DNA from: Limisphaerales bacterium
Lineage (GTDB): Bacteria; Verrucomicrobiota; Verrucomicrobiia; Limisphaerales; UBA1096
NCBI GenBank assembly: GCA_004213515.1
Contig: SHAK01000003.1
Location: forward strand, 55,123-119,122
Direction of reading: 5' to 3'
Length of the DNA: 64,000 bases
In this document: in pieces, positions 44,769 through 53,509 of the stretch
Numbering within the stretch: the stretch's first letter is position 1
Layout of the letters: every line of letters begins with the position of its first letter
The notes under the pieces: generated by a model
The model's input: only the letters and a program-made list of their open reading frames with translations
Databases searched by the model: none
What the model was told of the DNA's origin: nothing
Program-made: the position numbers and the translations under genes

Positions 44769-44803
44769 AAAAAAAGGAGAGCCAAAGATATAGGCTCTCC
44801 TTT
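44769..44803 (-). terminator. intrinsic terminator of the glycine-zipper lipoprotein gene
   Basis: An 11-bp perfect stem (aaaggagagcc at 44773-44783 and ggctctccttt at 44793-44803) with a 9-base loop. On the minus strand the stem is followed by seven U residues. It begins 21 bases beyond the stop codon of the lipoprotein gene and ends 5 bases before the start codon of the PIG-L gene. Confidence 0.85.
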
Positions 44804-44824
44804 CAAATAAAAAATTCGCGCCTT

Positions 44825-45100
44825 TTAATTTCTTGGTGGCTTTGGAGCTGCCGCCTTCTTTTCCTTCGCTTCCTTTGCATTTCCAACTGCACCCCCAATA
44901 CCGGCACCTAAAAGGCCTCCTACTAATGCTCCCTTGTCACGTTCTCCTGATTGATTACCAATAATTGCTCCTACTCCAGCACCAACTAAAGCTCCTACTC
45001 CAGCGCCAACAGCAGTTTTTTTACCAGGCTCAGTAGCGCAACCGCTTAAAAGGAGTATGCCTGCAGATGCAGCCAAGAAAGTTTGATTTATTTTTTTCAT
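44825..45100 (-). CDS. glycine-zipper lipoprotein
   Basis: A 91-residue lipoprotein. The signal peptide ends LLLSGC with lipidated Cys21. The mature part consists of two glycine-zipper segments, AVGAGVGALVGAGVGAIIG and KGALVGGLLGAGIGGAVGNA, then a Lys/Ala/Pro tail. Similar proteins (YmgG, SlyB/OmpA-like glycine-zipper) lie in the outer or inner membrane and often respond to envelope stress. It is followed by a strong intrinsic terminator. Confidence 0.88.
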   Translation of the reverse strand: MKKINQTFLAASAGILLLSGCATEPGKKTAVGAGVGALVGAGVGAIIGNQSGERDKGALVGGLLGAGIGGAVGNAKEAKEKKAAAPKPPRN

Positions 45101-45156
45101 TACAGTTTAACTAAGAAGCTATTTTCTGGCTTAATGAGCTTTTGCACAAGCTGAAT

Positions 45157-46107
45157 TTACATCGAATCGTCATTTCTATTTTGTTTTTCTGCTATCTTGT
45201 TTAGAACCTCTAAGCGCTGACTCATCTCGTTGGTAAAATGCTTTAGATCCTGATTGAGCTTGGAGAATTCTTCTTTGAGGTTAATTTTTTTGAGATCTGC
45301 TTTTTTGAGTGAATTTTCAATTTCTTGTTCCTTTTTAGCATCTTCCATTCCAGTTAGCATGACTCCTACGAATAGGTTTAATACAATCATTGCCCCTGTA
45401 ATAACGAAGCTTATAAAAAAAATTGCTGCTCCGAATGGAGACGCGTGTGACTTTATTTGATCTTGAGTTATTCCGAGGTCAGCTAGCATCATATATGCTG
45501 CATTGTCGTAGCCGTAGTTAGCGCTACCGTACATGTTGATGTACATTAGATCTGTCCAGTCCTCAAGTGTCACTGCTCGAAAAAGAGATAACATTGAAGT
45601 CTGAAGATTTCTAAAGTGAATGGGGTCGTTATCTGAGTAAAGGAAAGTTGCCATACAGCCGTAAATATAAAAATGTAGTGATGCCAAAAGGAAAACATAG
45701 CCTATGGATGGTACACTCTTAAGTACTGCTCCAACTAATACTTGTAAACGAGGAAGAGCTGATACCAGTTTCAAAACCCGAAGTACTCTTGCTAATCGCA
45801 GAACTGCTACAAATTCATTAGACTCAATTGGCAATATACAAACTACAACAATACTGAAATCAAAAATGTTCCAAGAATTTTTAAAATATTTAAGTGGCTG
45901 TTTGCCGTAAGCTATGATTTTTACAATGACCTCTAAAATGAATATCCCGAGGATTATTGAATCAAGTGCATTAAGTGTAACATGATACTGGGCTTCAAAA
46001 TTCTTATATGTTTGCAATCCAACCACTACGGCGGCTAGGCAGATAACAAACAATATAAAGTTGTTGAATAACTTTGATTCCGAAACTTTTTTGCATAATT
46101 CAAACAT
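45157..46107 (-). CDS. one-domain voltage-gated cation channel with CavAb-like filter
   Basis: A 316-residue six-helix ion channel of the NaChBac/BacNav family. S4 carries charges R104, R107, R110 and K113 at every third residue in AVLRLARVLRVLKLV. The pore helix leads to the selectivity filter T180-L-E-D-W-T-D186. An insertion of about 35 residues follows the filter before S6 (FISFVITGAMIVLNLFVGVM). A C-terminal coiled coil (about 258-308) should form the tetramer. D183 and D186 match the two Asp positions that made NavAb calcium-selective in engineered CavAb. A calcium-permeable channel is the inference. Confidence 0.9.
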   Translation of the reverse strand: MFELCKKVSESKLFNNFILFVICLAAVVVGLQTYKNFEAQYHVTLNALDSIILGIFILEVIVKIIAYGKQPLKYFKNSWNIFDFSIVVVCILPIESNEFVAVLRLARVLRVLKLVSALPRLQVLVGAVLKSVPSIGYVFLLASLHFYIYGCMATFLYSDNDPIHFRNLQTSMLSLFRAVTLEDWTDLMYINMYGSANYGYDNAAYMMLADLGITQDQIKSHASPFGAAIFFISFVITGAMIVLNLFVGVMLTGMEDAKKEQEIENSLKKADLKKINLKEEFSKLNQDLKHFTNEMSQRLEVLNKIAEKQNRNDDSM

Positions 46108-46216
46108 GATAGATAAAAACGCATAATTTTCATTACAGGTAATTAAATTACAATATTTAATTTTTTACTCTGTAAATCCTCTTGCATGCTTTTGTTTAAG
46201 TCTGATTATTGGGGAT

Positions 46217-47047
46217 ATGATTTTTCTATCAAGAATTGCATGTGTAATTATTGCGATCTTATTTTTTTGTGAATTCGGTTTAAGTCATCTTTGCGCTCAC
46301 GAAGATAAAGATCAGACTAGTAAGACCAAATTAAACAATGGCAAGCTCAAGCGCGTCCTTATTTTTTCAAAAACTGCTTGGTATCGGCATCCTGCAATTC
46401 CAGAGGTTAATAGCTTTTTAGTTCGATTACTTTCTAGATACGATATTCAAGCAGATGTTACTGAGTCACCTGAGGATTTTGGCCGTCTTGAAAATTATCA
46501 TGCAATTATTTTCAACAGCACAACAGATATAGGTAAATCTCTTGATGATAAACAAAGGAAGCAGCTAAAGGATTGGTATCACGCTGGAGGGGGTATCATG
46601 GGGCTTCATGCTGCAGCTGTTCATCATAACACCTGGCCATGGTGGGCTAAACTAGTTGGATGTGGCTTCAACAGCGACTCGGATTTTGTCAAAGCAAAGC
46701 TTATTGTTGATTCTAGAAACAAGAATCACCCTATAGTAAAGGGCTTTGGTCCAGAATTTTATTATACTGCTGACTGGACCAATCATGATAGATCGGTAAC
46801 TGGCTTACCTGGGGTAAAAGTTTTGTTAAGGATTGATGAGTCAACTTATGATCCAGTTCGTGATGCTTTCAAGACGAGAGGGGGTAAACCAATGGGTAAG
46901 GATCATCCAGTTTGTTGGATTAGAGAATTTGAGAATGGTCGTTTTTTTTATACTGAGCTGGGGCATGAAGTGAAATCACTTGATACGAAGTTTGGGCATC
47001 AGCATCTCATTGAAGGGCTTCGTTGGATCGTTGGAGCTGAAAATTAA
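46217..47047 (+). CDS. exported ThuA domain protein
   Basis: A 276-residue exported protein. The signal peptide spans residues 1 to about 27. The ThuA domain is a class I amidotransferase-like fold, recognised by RVLIFSKTAWYRHPAIPEV, YHAIIFNSTTDIG, GGGIMGLHAAAVHH and GRFFYTELGHE. PVC bacteria often carry ThuA next to large propeller or haem proteins and it is suspected to act on carbohydrates. The giant SGNH-propeller gene follows 18 bases downstream, so the two form one operon. Confidence 0.85.
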   Translation: MIFLSRIACVIIAILFFCEFGLSHLCAHEDKDQTSKTKLNNGKLKRVLIFSKTAWYRHPAIPEVNSFLVRLLSRYDIQADVTESPEDFGRLENYHAIIFNSTTDIGKSLDDKQRKQLKDWYHAGGGIMGLHAAAVHHNTWPWWAKLVGCGFNSDSDFVKAKLIVDSRNKNHPIVKGFGPEFYYTADWTNHDRSVTGLPGVKVLLRIDESTYDPVRDAFKTRGGKPMGKDHPVCWIREFENGRFFYTELGHEVKSLDTKFGHQHLIEGLRWIVGAEN

Positions 47048-47065
47048 ACAGTCCTTTAAAAGGCG

Positions 47066-50000
47066 ATGTTATATTATTTATACAAATTAATTATAATTTT
47101 TGCATTTACTCAGTCGTTAATTGGGCAATCTTTGGATGGGCGCAATAGAAGTACTGGAAAAATAAATCAGGCAGAAGATTCTGATTTTTCCAAGTCTGCA
47201 TTGTTTAAAAAAAATGCTCCTCGCCCAAAGGCTTCTTCTCCTTTGGATACGAGTTTACCGCTCAATTTTAAACGTGAGATGAGTATAGCATATGTTGGAA
47301 ATACCTTACTCGATCGTTCGCAGGATTTCGGTTATCTTGAAACACTCTTGCATCAAGCTTATCCTGATTATCGACTGACTTTTCGCAACTTCTCTTGGTC
47401 AGCTGACACAATTGATTTGCAACCTAGGCCAGCAAATTTTGCAGATACTTATCAGCACTTGGTTTTTGCAAAAACAGATATAATTTTTGTTGCTTTTGGA
47501 TTCAATGAATCGTTTCAGGGTGAAGAAGGATTAAATAATTTCCGAACTAAACTAAATGAATATATTGAAGTCACAAAGGCTAAGGCATTTAATGGTAAAT
47601 CTGGTCCTATGATTGTAATACTTTCACCAATTGCCAATGAGAATATAAAGGGTGTAAATGCAGCTGTGAACAATTTAAATCTTAAGATTTATAGCGATGT
47701 GATGCGTGATGTAGCAATCAGTCAAAAGGTTGGTTTCGTGGATTTATTTTCTGTTACTGAAAAAGCTATGAAATCTCAAAGCAACGATTTTACATTCAAC
47801 GGGTGTCACTTGAACGACGCTGGATATCGTTTGTTTGCAAACACGGTTTTTCATCAGATATTGGGATATGAACCGCCGGTGGTTAACGAAGAGCTTCGTT
47901 CAGCAGTTCTCGAGAAAAACAGACAGTTTTTCCGGAGGTTTCGACCTGTAAATACATTCTATTACACAGGTAATCGCAATCGAAGTTATGGATATTTAGA
48001 CTTCCTGCCAGCGATGAGAAATTTTGATATTATGACTTCCAACCGTGACAAGAGGATTTGGAATATTGCTTCAGGAAAACAGGTTTCTTTAACTATTGAT
48101 GATTCAAACGTTCCGCCTTTGCCAAGAACAATTCAAAGTAGGGGTGCTAATCGATTACTTTCTCCTGAAGATGAACTCAAAGAATTTGAAATCGACCCTC
48201 GTTTTGTAGTTAGCATTTTTGCATCGGAGAAGGATTTCCCTGAACTTGCCTGTCCGATTCAAATGCGATGGGACAACCTAGGTCGGCTTTGGGTTAGTTG
48301 TTCAACAACTTATCCTCATGTTTACCCAGGCAAAGAGCCTAACGACAAAATCATTATTCTTGAAGATACAGATGGTGATGGAAAGGCTGATTCTTCAATC
48401 GTTTTTGCCGATGACTTACACATTCCTTTGTCATTTGAGTTTGGCGATGGTGGCGTTTACGTATCAGAGGAGCCTCATTTAACTTTTCTCAAAGATACAG
48501 ACAATGACGGTAGGGCTGATATTCGTGAGAAATTATTAACAGGCTTTGGTAGTGAAGACTCTCACCATGCATTGCATGACTTTGTGTGGACTCCTGATGG
48601 TGATTTGATTTTTCGTGAAGGAGTTTTTCATCATAGCCAAGTCGAAACGCCTTACGGACCTGTGCGCCAGCAAAACAGTGGTTGGTTTAGATTTGATCCT
48701 GATAGTCATCGATTGTCTGCCTTTGGGACTCATCAAAGTACTAATCCATGGGGGGTTACATTTGATGATTGGGGTCAACATATGGCTAGTTATCCAATCT
48801 ATGCCCAGGCATTTCATGCACTTGATCCGGTTTATCCAAATCAACATCCGCGTCCGGTTGGCTTAAGGGCCTACTCTGGCACTTGTGGTCAGGAGTTTAT
48901 AGATTTCCCTAATTGGCCAGTAGAGATGCAGGGTGGTTTTATCAAAGTTCGCTATAAGCCTTCTAATAGGATTGAATTTCATCGTTGGAAAGAGTCGGAA
49001 CATGGTTTTTTTGAGGAATATGTTGAGAACATACTGTTTTCTAGGAACTTAAGTTTTATTCCGGTTGACTTGCGATATGGACCAGATGGAGCGATGTATG
49101 TTTGTGATTGGTATAATCCGATAAAGGGCCATGCTCAGTATTCACTGCGTGATGACCGTCGAGATCGCGTAAGTGGGCGAATTTTTCGTATTATGCCTAA
49201 AGGTTCAAAGTCGCAAAAGATGCCTCAGATAGCTGATGCCACAATTGAGAAACTGCTAGAAATACTTAAGCGTCGTGAATATCGATACCGTTATTGGGCT
49301 AAGCGTGAATTAAGAGGACGCAATTCTGGTAAGGTCAAGTTGGCACTTGATTTATGGATAGACAGGCTTGATCCAAATGATTCGCGCTACAGGCATCATC
49401 AAATTGAGGCTGTGTGGCTATATAGGGGAATTAACGCTGTTAACTTAGGTTTGCTAAAAGAATTGTTGGAATGCACAGATCATCATGCTCGCGCAGCTGC
49501 AGCTCACCAATTTCGTTATTGGTTTTCTTATTATAATAACCCTGAACAATTATTAAAAAGTTTAGCTAGTGATTCCAGTAGTCTCGTGCGAATGGAAACA
49601 GCTATTGCTACAAGTTATATTGGGACTCCATGGGCACTTGAATCACTTGTCCAAATTCTAAAACAACCCAATATTGGTCACCTTAGCTACGCTATTCGAA
49701 CTGCTCTTGGATCTAGTACACTTGAACCTTATTGGAAGAGTAGTGTTGATAGAACTGCCAAGTACCCAGAGATTGATGAATTTATTAAAGCATTCAACCT
49801 TCGTCAGAAAATGTCTCCAAATCTACGATATTCAGCAAGTGATGCTGAGTTTGATTCCCGTAAAAATCTTAAGATAGTAAAAATTGCTGCTGTTAAGGAA
49901 CGAATGTTATTTGATATTACAAAATTTGAAGTGAACGCTGGCCAACCTATTAGAATCGATTTCATTAATCCGGATGCGACTCCGCATAACTTAGTTATAG

Positions 50001-50245
50001 TAACTCCTGGATCAGAGGCAGAAATAGGCCAAGCAGCAAATGAAATGGCTAAGGACCCAAAAGCTGCACAGAAGGGTCAATTTGTTCCAAAATCAAAAAA
50101 AGTAATTCAAGCAACTAGAATGGTTGCTCCATTATCAGCTGAGACACTTCGTTTTGTTGCCCCCAGAAAAAAAGGTGAATATCCATATCTTTGTACATTC
50201 CCTGGTCATTGGGTTGTAATGAAAGGTGTTATGGTGGTTAATTAA
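47066..50245 (+). CDS. SGNH-like / PVC-type propeller / HEAT / cupredoxin fusion protein
   Basis: A 1059-residue exported protein. After a signal peptide, residues about 60-280 form an SGNH-hydrolase-like domain in which the nucleophile block reads GNT instead of GDS. A PVC-type beta-propeller (about 370-720) shows ILEDTDGDGKAD and DLRYGPDGAMYVCDWYNP. A HEAT-like helical part follows (about 720-890). The C-terminal cupredoxin has copper ligands H974, C1043, H1048 and M1052 in YLCTFPGHWVVM. Most relatives end in a CxxCH haem; here type 1 copper seems to replace it. The electron acceptor role is an inference. Confidence 0.85.
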   Translation: MLYYLYKLIIIFAFTQSLIGQSLDGRNRSTGKINQAEDSDFSKSALFKKNAPRPKASSPLDTSLPLNFKREMSIAYVGNTLLDRSQDFGYLETLLHQAYPDYRLTFRNFSWSADTIDLQPRPANFADTYQHLVFAKTDIIFVAFGFNESFQGEEGLNNFRTKLNEYIEVTKAKAFNGKSGPMIVILSPIANENIKGVNAAVNNLNLKIYSDVMRDVAISQKVGFVDLFSVTEKAMKSQSNDFTFNGCHLNDAGYRLFANTVFHQILGYEPPVVNEELRSAVLEKNRQFFRRFRPVNTFYYTGNRNRSYGYLDFLPAMRNFDIMTSNRDKRIWNIASGKQVSLTIDDSNVPPLPRTIQSRGANRLLSPEDELKEFEIDPRFVVSIFASEKDFPELACPIQMRWDNLGRLWVSCSTTYPHVYPGKEPNDKIIILEDTDGDGKADSSIVFADDLHIPLSFEFGDGGVYVSEEPHLTFLKDTDNDGRADIREKLLTGFGSEDSHHALHDFVWTPDGDLIFREGVFHHSQVETPYGPVRQQNSGWFRFDPDSHRLSAFGTHQSTNPWGVTFDDWGQHMASYPIYAQAFHALDPVYPNQHPRPVGLRAYSGTCGQEFIDFPNWPVEMQGGFIKVRYKPSNRIEFHRWKESEHGFFEEYVENILFSRNLSFIPVDLRYGPDGAMYVCDWYNPIKGHAQYSLRDDRRDRVSGRIFRIMPKGSKSQKMPQIADATIEKLLEILKRREYRYRYWAKRELRGRNSGKVKLALDLWIDRLDPNDSRYRHHQIEAVWLYRGINAVNLGLLKELLECTDHHARAAAAHQFRYWFSYYNNPEQLLKSLASDSSSLVRMETAIATSYIGTPWALESLVQILKQPNIGHLSYAIRTALGSSTLEPYWKSSVDRTAKYPEIDEFIKAFNLRQKMSPNLRYSASDAEFDSRKNLKIVKIAAVKERMLFDITKFEVNAGQPIRIDFINPDATPHNLVIVTPGSEAEIGQAANEMAKDPKAAQKGQFVPKSKKVIQATRMVAPLSAETLRFVAPRKKGEYPYLCTFPGHWVVMKGVMVVN

Positions 50246-50334
50246 GAGTTGATGGAGGAAGATTCTGTATGTCAAATAAGCTATTCGAGTGCTTTATGAA
50301 GCAATTACAAGGGACTTGGTGTTCTAGCTAAAGT

Positions 50335-51429
50335 TCAAATTCCTCTATTCATTTTCCAGAGCAAAAAGCAGCCAATTGCTTGAAATAAAAAATTCGGTAA
50401 CCACATCCATAGGTGAGGGGCAAGTGCAGGGAAGCTTTCAAGTGATTGGGCTAGAATTATTAATCCGTAATATACTGTTACTAAGACAAGGGCCATAGCT
50501 ATTCCAATATTTGTTTCTCTACGTTGGGTGCGTATAGCCAAAGGAATACCAATAATTGTAAATCCGATGCAGGCAAATGAGAATGCAAATTTTTGATGTA
50601 GTTGGATTTTTGCAGCTGTGGCATCGGTGCCATATTGCTTTGATTCATTAATAATCTTACGTAAATCTTTGAAACCTAGTTCTTTTAGTTTTGTTGATCG
50701 TTGGTTTTTATTGTTTTGTTTTTTGCCTAATGTCATAGGGCCATATTTTGAATAGACAAAAGTTCTTTCCTTCCCTTCATTGAATTCAAACCCATCTACG
50801 GAATGAAGTGTTAGTAGAATTTGCTGTGTGTCTGGTTTAATTTTCAGCGAAGCTTTATCTGCATTCATTCGCATCTTTAGTTTTTGATTATTATCATATT
50901 GATATATGGTTACGTCTTGCAGATTGTTGCTGCTGATATTATTCACATAAATACGATAGTTTGGTGGGAAATCAGTGTAGCTTTTTTCTTGAACTAGGGC
51001 TGTTGCGGTTGCAAGGCCATGTTCAAATATCATGTTTTTATATGCTAATCTGCATTGTGGTCCAATCTGTAAATTAATCCAGCCGCATAGAAATGACATA
51101 AGTACGCCAATTACAAAAATAGGAGTCGTGAGTGAGAGTAAGCTTATTCCTCCAGCACGTGCTGCTGTTAATTCTTGATCGGAACTGAAGCGGCCAAAGA
51201 CGAGTAGGGTAGCTGTGAGCAGCCCCATTGGCAGTGAGTAAACTAGTACAAATGGAATTAGTAAGCCGATTGCTTTGAATAGGAAGCCAGGAGAGATCTG
51301 CCCGGAAGCCATAAGTGCTGCTATTTCTTTTAGTAAGTTTCCAAGCAGTAGAACAAAAGTGAATACCACAACTGTCATTAGCATTGTGGCTAATATTTCT
51401 TTAGCAAGATAGAAGTGCAGGGTTTTCAT
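50335..51429 (-). CDS. LptF/LptG family permease
   Basis: A 364-residue YjgP/YjgQ-type permease of the lipopolysaccharide export machine LptBFG. It has three N-terminal helices, a periplasmic beta-jellyroll (about 135-260) and three C-terminal helices. FGRFSSDQELTAARAGGISLLSL is the conserved coupling-helix segment that contacts the ATPase LptB. LptF and LptG cannot be told apart here. No second permease and no lptB lie nearby. A 15-bp palindrome lies just before its start. Confidence 0.86.
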   Translation of the reverse strand: MKTLHFYLAKEILATMLMTVVVFTFVLLLGNLLKEIAALMASGQISPGFLFKAIGLLIPFVLVYSLPMGLLTATLLVFGRFSSDQELTAARAGGISLLSLTTPIFVIGVLMSFLCGWINLQIGPQCRLAYKNMIFEHGLATATALVQEKSYTDFPPNYRIYVNNISSNNLQDVTIYQYDNNQKLKMRMNADKASLKIKPDTQQILLTLHSVDGFEFNEGKERTFVYSKYGPMTLGKKQNNKNQRSTKLKELGFKDLRKIINESKQYGTDATAAKIQLHQKFAFSFACIGFTIIGIPLAIRTQRRETNIGIAMALVLVTVYYGLIILAQSLESFPALAPHLWMWLPNFLFQAIGCFLLWKMNRGI

Positions 51430-51434
51430 TATAT

Positions 51435-51449
51435 GTCAGTTAAACTGAC
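51435..51449. promoter_or_regulatory. 15-bp palindrome upstream of the lptF-like gene
   Basis: GTCAGTT-A-AACTGAC, a perfect 7-1-7 palindrome that starts 5 bases upstream of the lptF-like start codon. The intergenic region is shared with the CRTAC1 leader, so it could be an operator. No regulator is known. Confidence 0.35.
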
Positions 51450-51502
51450 TTCCGTGGGTAATTCTTGAAGTTATGTAAGTAAGTTCGCAAGTTTTATGCT
51501 GC

Positions 51503-51531
51503 GTGACAGTCATAAAACAGTTGGATAATAT
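51503..51531 (+). promoter_or_regulatory. putative promoter of the CRTAC1 leader peptide
   Basis: GTGACA (5 of 6 to TTGACA) at 51503-51508, a 17-base spacer and TAATAT (4 of 6 to TATAAT) at 51526-51531. The predicted start of transcription near 51538 lies just before the ribosome binding site at 51542. Confidence 0.35.
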
Positions 51532-51553
51532 ATACACATATGGAGGTTTCACA

Positions 51554-51619
51554 ATGCGTTTTGACCGTAAGTATTTGCAAGGATATATTTATTTATACTC
51601 TATTAGACTAATTAAATGA
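51554..51619 (+). CDS. 21-residue Tyr-rich leader peptide coupled to CRTAC1 gene
   Basis: A short frame that reads MRFDRKYLQGYIYLYSIRLI plus a final Lys. It has a strong ribosome binding site, GGAGG at 51542-51546, 7 bases before the ATG. Its stop overlaps the CRTAC1 start codon as ATGA. The CRTAC1 gene itself has no Shine-Dalgarno sequence. Four of 21 residues are Tyr. It is therefore a likely translational coupler, possibly a sensor of Tyr supply or of ribosome stalling. Confidence 0.6.
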   Translation: MRFDRKYLQGYIYLYSIRLIK

Positions 51620-53505
51620 AAGATTTAGAATCAAATACTAACCATTCATCTTCTCATTCAACTGATAGTGAGGAGCTAGTCAATGAAGGCGATGCAGTGA
51701 TTGGTCAAGCTTTGAAGTGGTCTGCTTTTGCCGCCGTATTCTTATTAATTTGTGGTTTTATTGCTTACAATTTATTGAAGCCAAAAGAGAAAAAGATCAC
51801 AGCAGTAAATTCAGTTATTGAAGCGCCAGAGCAGCGGGTTATTCCGGCAAAAGAATATGTTCCAGAGGCTAAGTTTACTGATATTACTTCTGAATCTGGA
51901 ATTAATTTTGAGCACAACAATGGAGCCACTGGAGATAAATTGTTGCCAGAGTCAATGGGGGCTGGTGTCGCATTTTTTGATTTTGATTCCGACGGTGACC
52001 AAGATCTACTATTTATCAATGGTACGTGGTGGCCTTGGGATATAAAGAAAAAGCCTGAACTAAAGCCAACCACTGCGGCGCTTTATCGTAACAATGGTAA
52101 AGGTATGTTTGAAGATGTAACAGTTGGGTCGGGTCTAGATGTTCCTTTTTATGGAATGGGTTTAGCAATTGGTGATTATGATAACGATGGTTTGCCTGAT
52201 GTTTATTGTACGGCGGTTGGAAGTAATCGAATATTTAAGAACCTTGGTGGTGGCAAATTTAATGATGTTACCGCATTGGCTGGAGTGGCGGGAGGTGAAA
52301 ATGAATGGAGTACCAGTGCTGCGTTTGCTGATGTAGATAATGATGGTGATTTGGATTTGTTCGTTTGCAATTATGTTCGCTGGTCACGTGAAATTGATTT
52401 TGAAGTGAACTACACTTTAGTAGGGGTAGGGCGTGCTTATGGACCACCAACGAATTTTCAAGGAGCTTTCCCTTATTTGTTTAGAAATGATGGAAATGGA
52501 AAGTTTACGAACATCTCTCAATCTGCTGGGGTTCAAATTCGCTCCAGCGCTACGAAAGTACCCATGGCTAAGTCGTTAGGGGTCTCTCCTGTTGACATAG
52601 ATGAAGATGGTTGGGTGGATTTTATAGTGGCTAACGACACAGTGCATAATTTTGTTTTTATAAACAAAAAAGACGGAACTTTCAGTGAGATGGGAGGGAT
52701 TAGTGGTATTGGTTTTGACAACAACGGAAAAGTTCGAGGTGCTATGGGGATAGATGTCGCTCGTTTTCGAAATGATAATACCCTAGGCATTGGTATTGGT
52801 AATTTTTCAAATGAAATGACAGCGCTTTATGTTTCTACTCCTAATAATCAATTATTGTTCACTGATAATGCAATCACTGAGGGGGTCGGTCCAGACAGTC
52901 GTTTGTTGCTCAAGTTTGGTTTGTTCTTTTTTGATTACGATCTTGATGGTTGGCAGGATTTGTTGACTTCAAATGGTCATCTTGAGGAAGAGATTACCAA
53001 GGTGCAGAAGAGTCAGTCGTACGCTCAGCCCGCTCAGCTTTTTTGGAACTGTGGTGGAACTCCAGCTAAAGGTGGTTTTGTAGCAGTTGATAAAAATAAA
53101 GCAGGTTTAGATTTGTTTAAACCAATAGTCGGCCGCGGCTCAGCATTTGCCGACATAGATGCCGATGGGGATCTAGATGTGGTTTTTACACAGCTTCATG
53201 GGAAACCACTTTTGCTTCGCAATGATCAGTCGCTTAAAAATTATTGGTTAAGAGTTAAATTAGTTGGTAAAGAAGCCAACAAAGATGGTGTTGGTTCGGT
53301 AGTTAAACTTAAGTCTGGTGATCTGACTCAATGGCGTTTAGTAACACCTGCGAAAAGTTATATGTCGCAGTCGGAAACTGTAGTTACTTTTGGCTTGGGA
53401 ACAGATTCTAATCAGACTGAATTAATGATATTGTGGGCTGGTGGAGTTGAGCAGACTTTGTCAGTACCAAAATTCAATACAACAATTATAATTGAAGAGC
53501 AGTAA
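51616..53505 (+). CDS. CRTAC1-like protein with FG-GAP/VCBS repeats and ASPIC/UnbV domain
   Basis: A 629-residue membrane-anchored protein. A short cytoplasmic Ser-rich tail leads to one helix (about 34-54), then a large outside part. Six or more calcium-binding loops of the form DxDxDGxxD are visible (DFDSDGDQD, DYDNDGLPD, DVDNDGDLD, DIDEDGWVD, DYDLDGWQD, DIDADGDLD), forming an integrin-like beta-propeller. The C-terminal ASPIC/UnbV domain starts near NYWLRVKLVG. The function is unknown; such proteins are common in PVC bacteria. Translation is probably coupled to the leader peptide. Confidence 0.88.
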   Translation: MKDLESNTNHSSSHSTDSEELVNEGDAVIGQALKWSAFAAVFLLICGFIAYNLLKPKEKKITAVNSVIEAPEQRVIPAKEYVPEAKFTDITSESGINFEHNNGATGDKLLPESMGAGVAFFDFDSDGDQDLLFINGTWWPWDIKKKPELKPTTAALYRNNGKGMFEDVTVGSGLDVPFYGMGLAIGDYDNDGLPDVYCTAVGSNRIFKNLGGGKFNDVTALAGVAGGENEWSTSAAFADVDNDGDLDLFVCNYVRWSREIDFEVNYTLVGVGRAYGPPTNFQGAFPYLFRNDGNGKFTNISQSAGVQIRSSATKVPMAKSLGVSPVDIDEDGWVDFIVANDTVHNFVFINKKDGTFSEMGGISGIGFDNNGKVRGAMGIDVARFRNDNTLGIGIGNFSNEMTALYVSTPNNQLLFTDNAITEGVGPDSRLLLKFGLFFFDYDLDGWQDLLTSNGHLEEEITKVQKSQSYAQPAQLFWNCGGTPAKGGFVAVDKNKAGLDLFKPIVGRGSAFADIDADGDLDVVFTQLHGKPLLLRNDQSLKNYWLRVKLVGKEANKDGVGSVVKLKSGDLTQWRLVTPAKSYMSQSETVVTFGLGTDSNQTELMILWAGGVEQTLSVPKFNTTIIIEEQ

Positions 53506-53509
53506 GTGG

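Noticed and set aside
46139..46151. AT-rich palindrome gtaattaaattac between the channel and thuA genes
   Set aside because: Short and AT-only in the core; such palindromes are expected by chance in AT-rich DNA.
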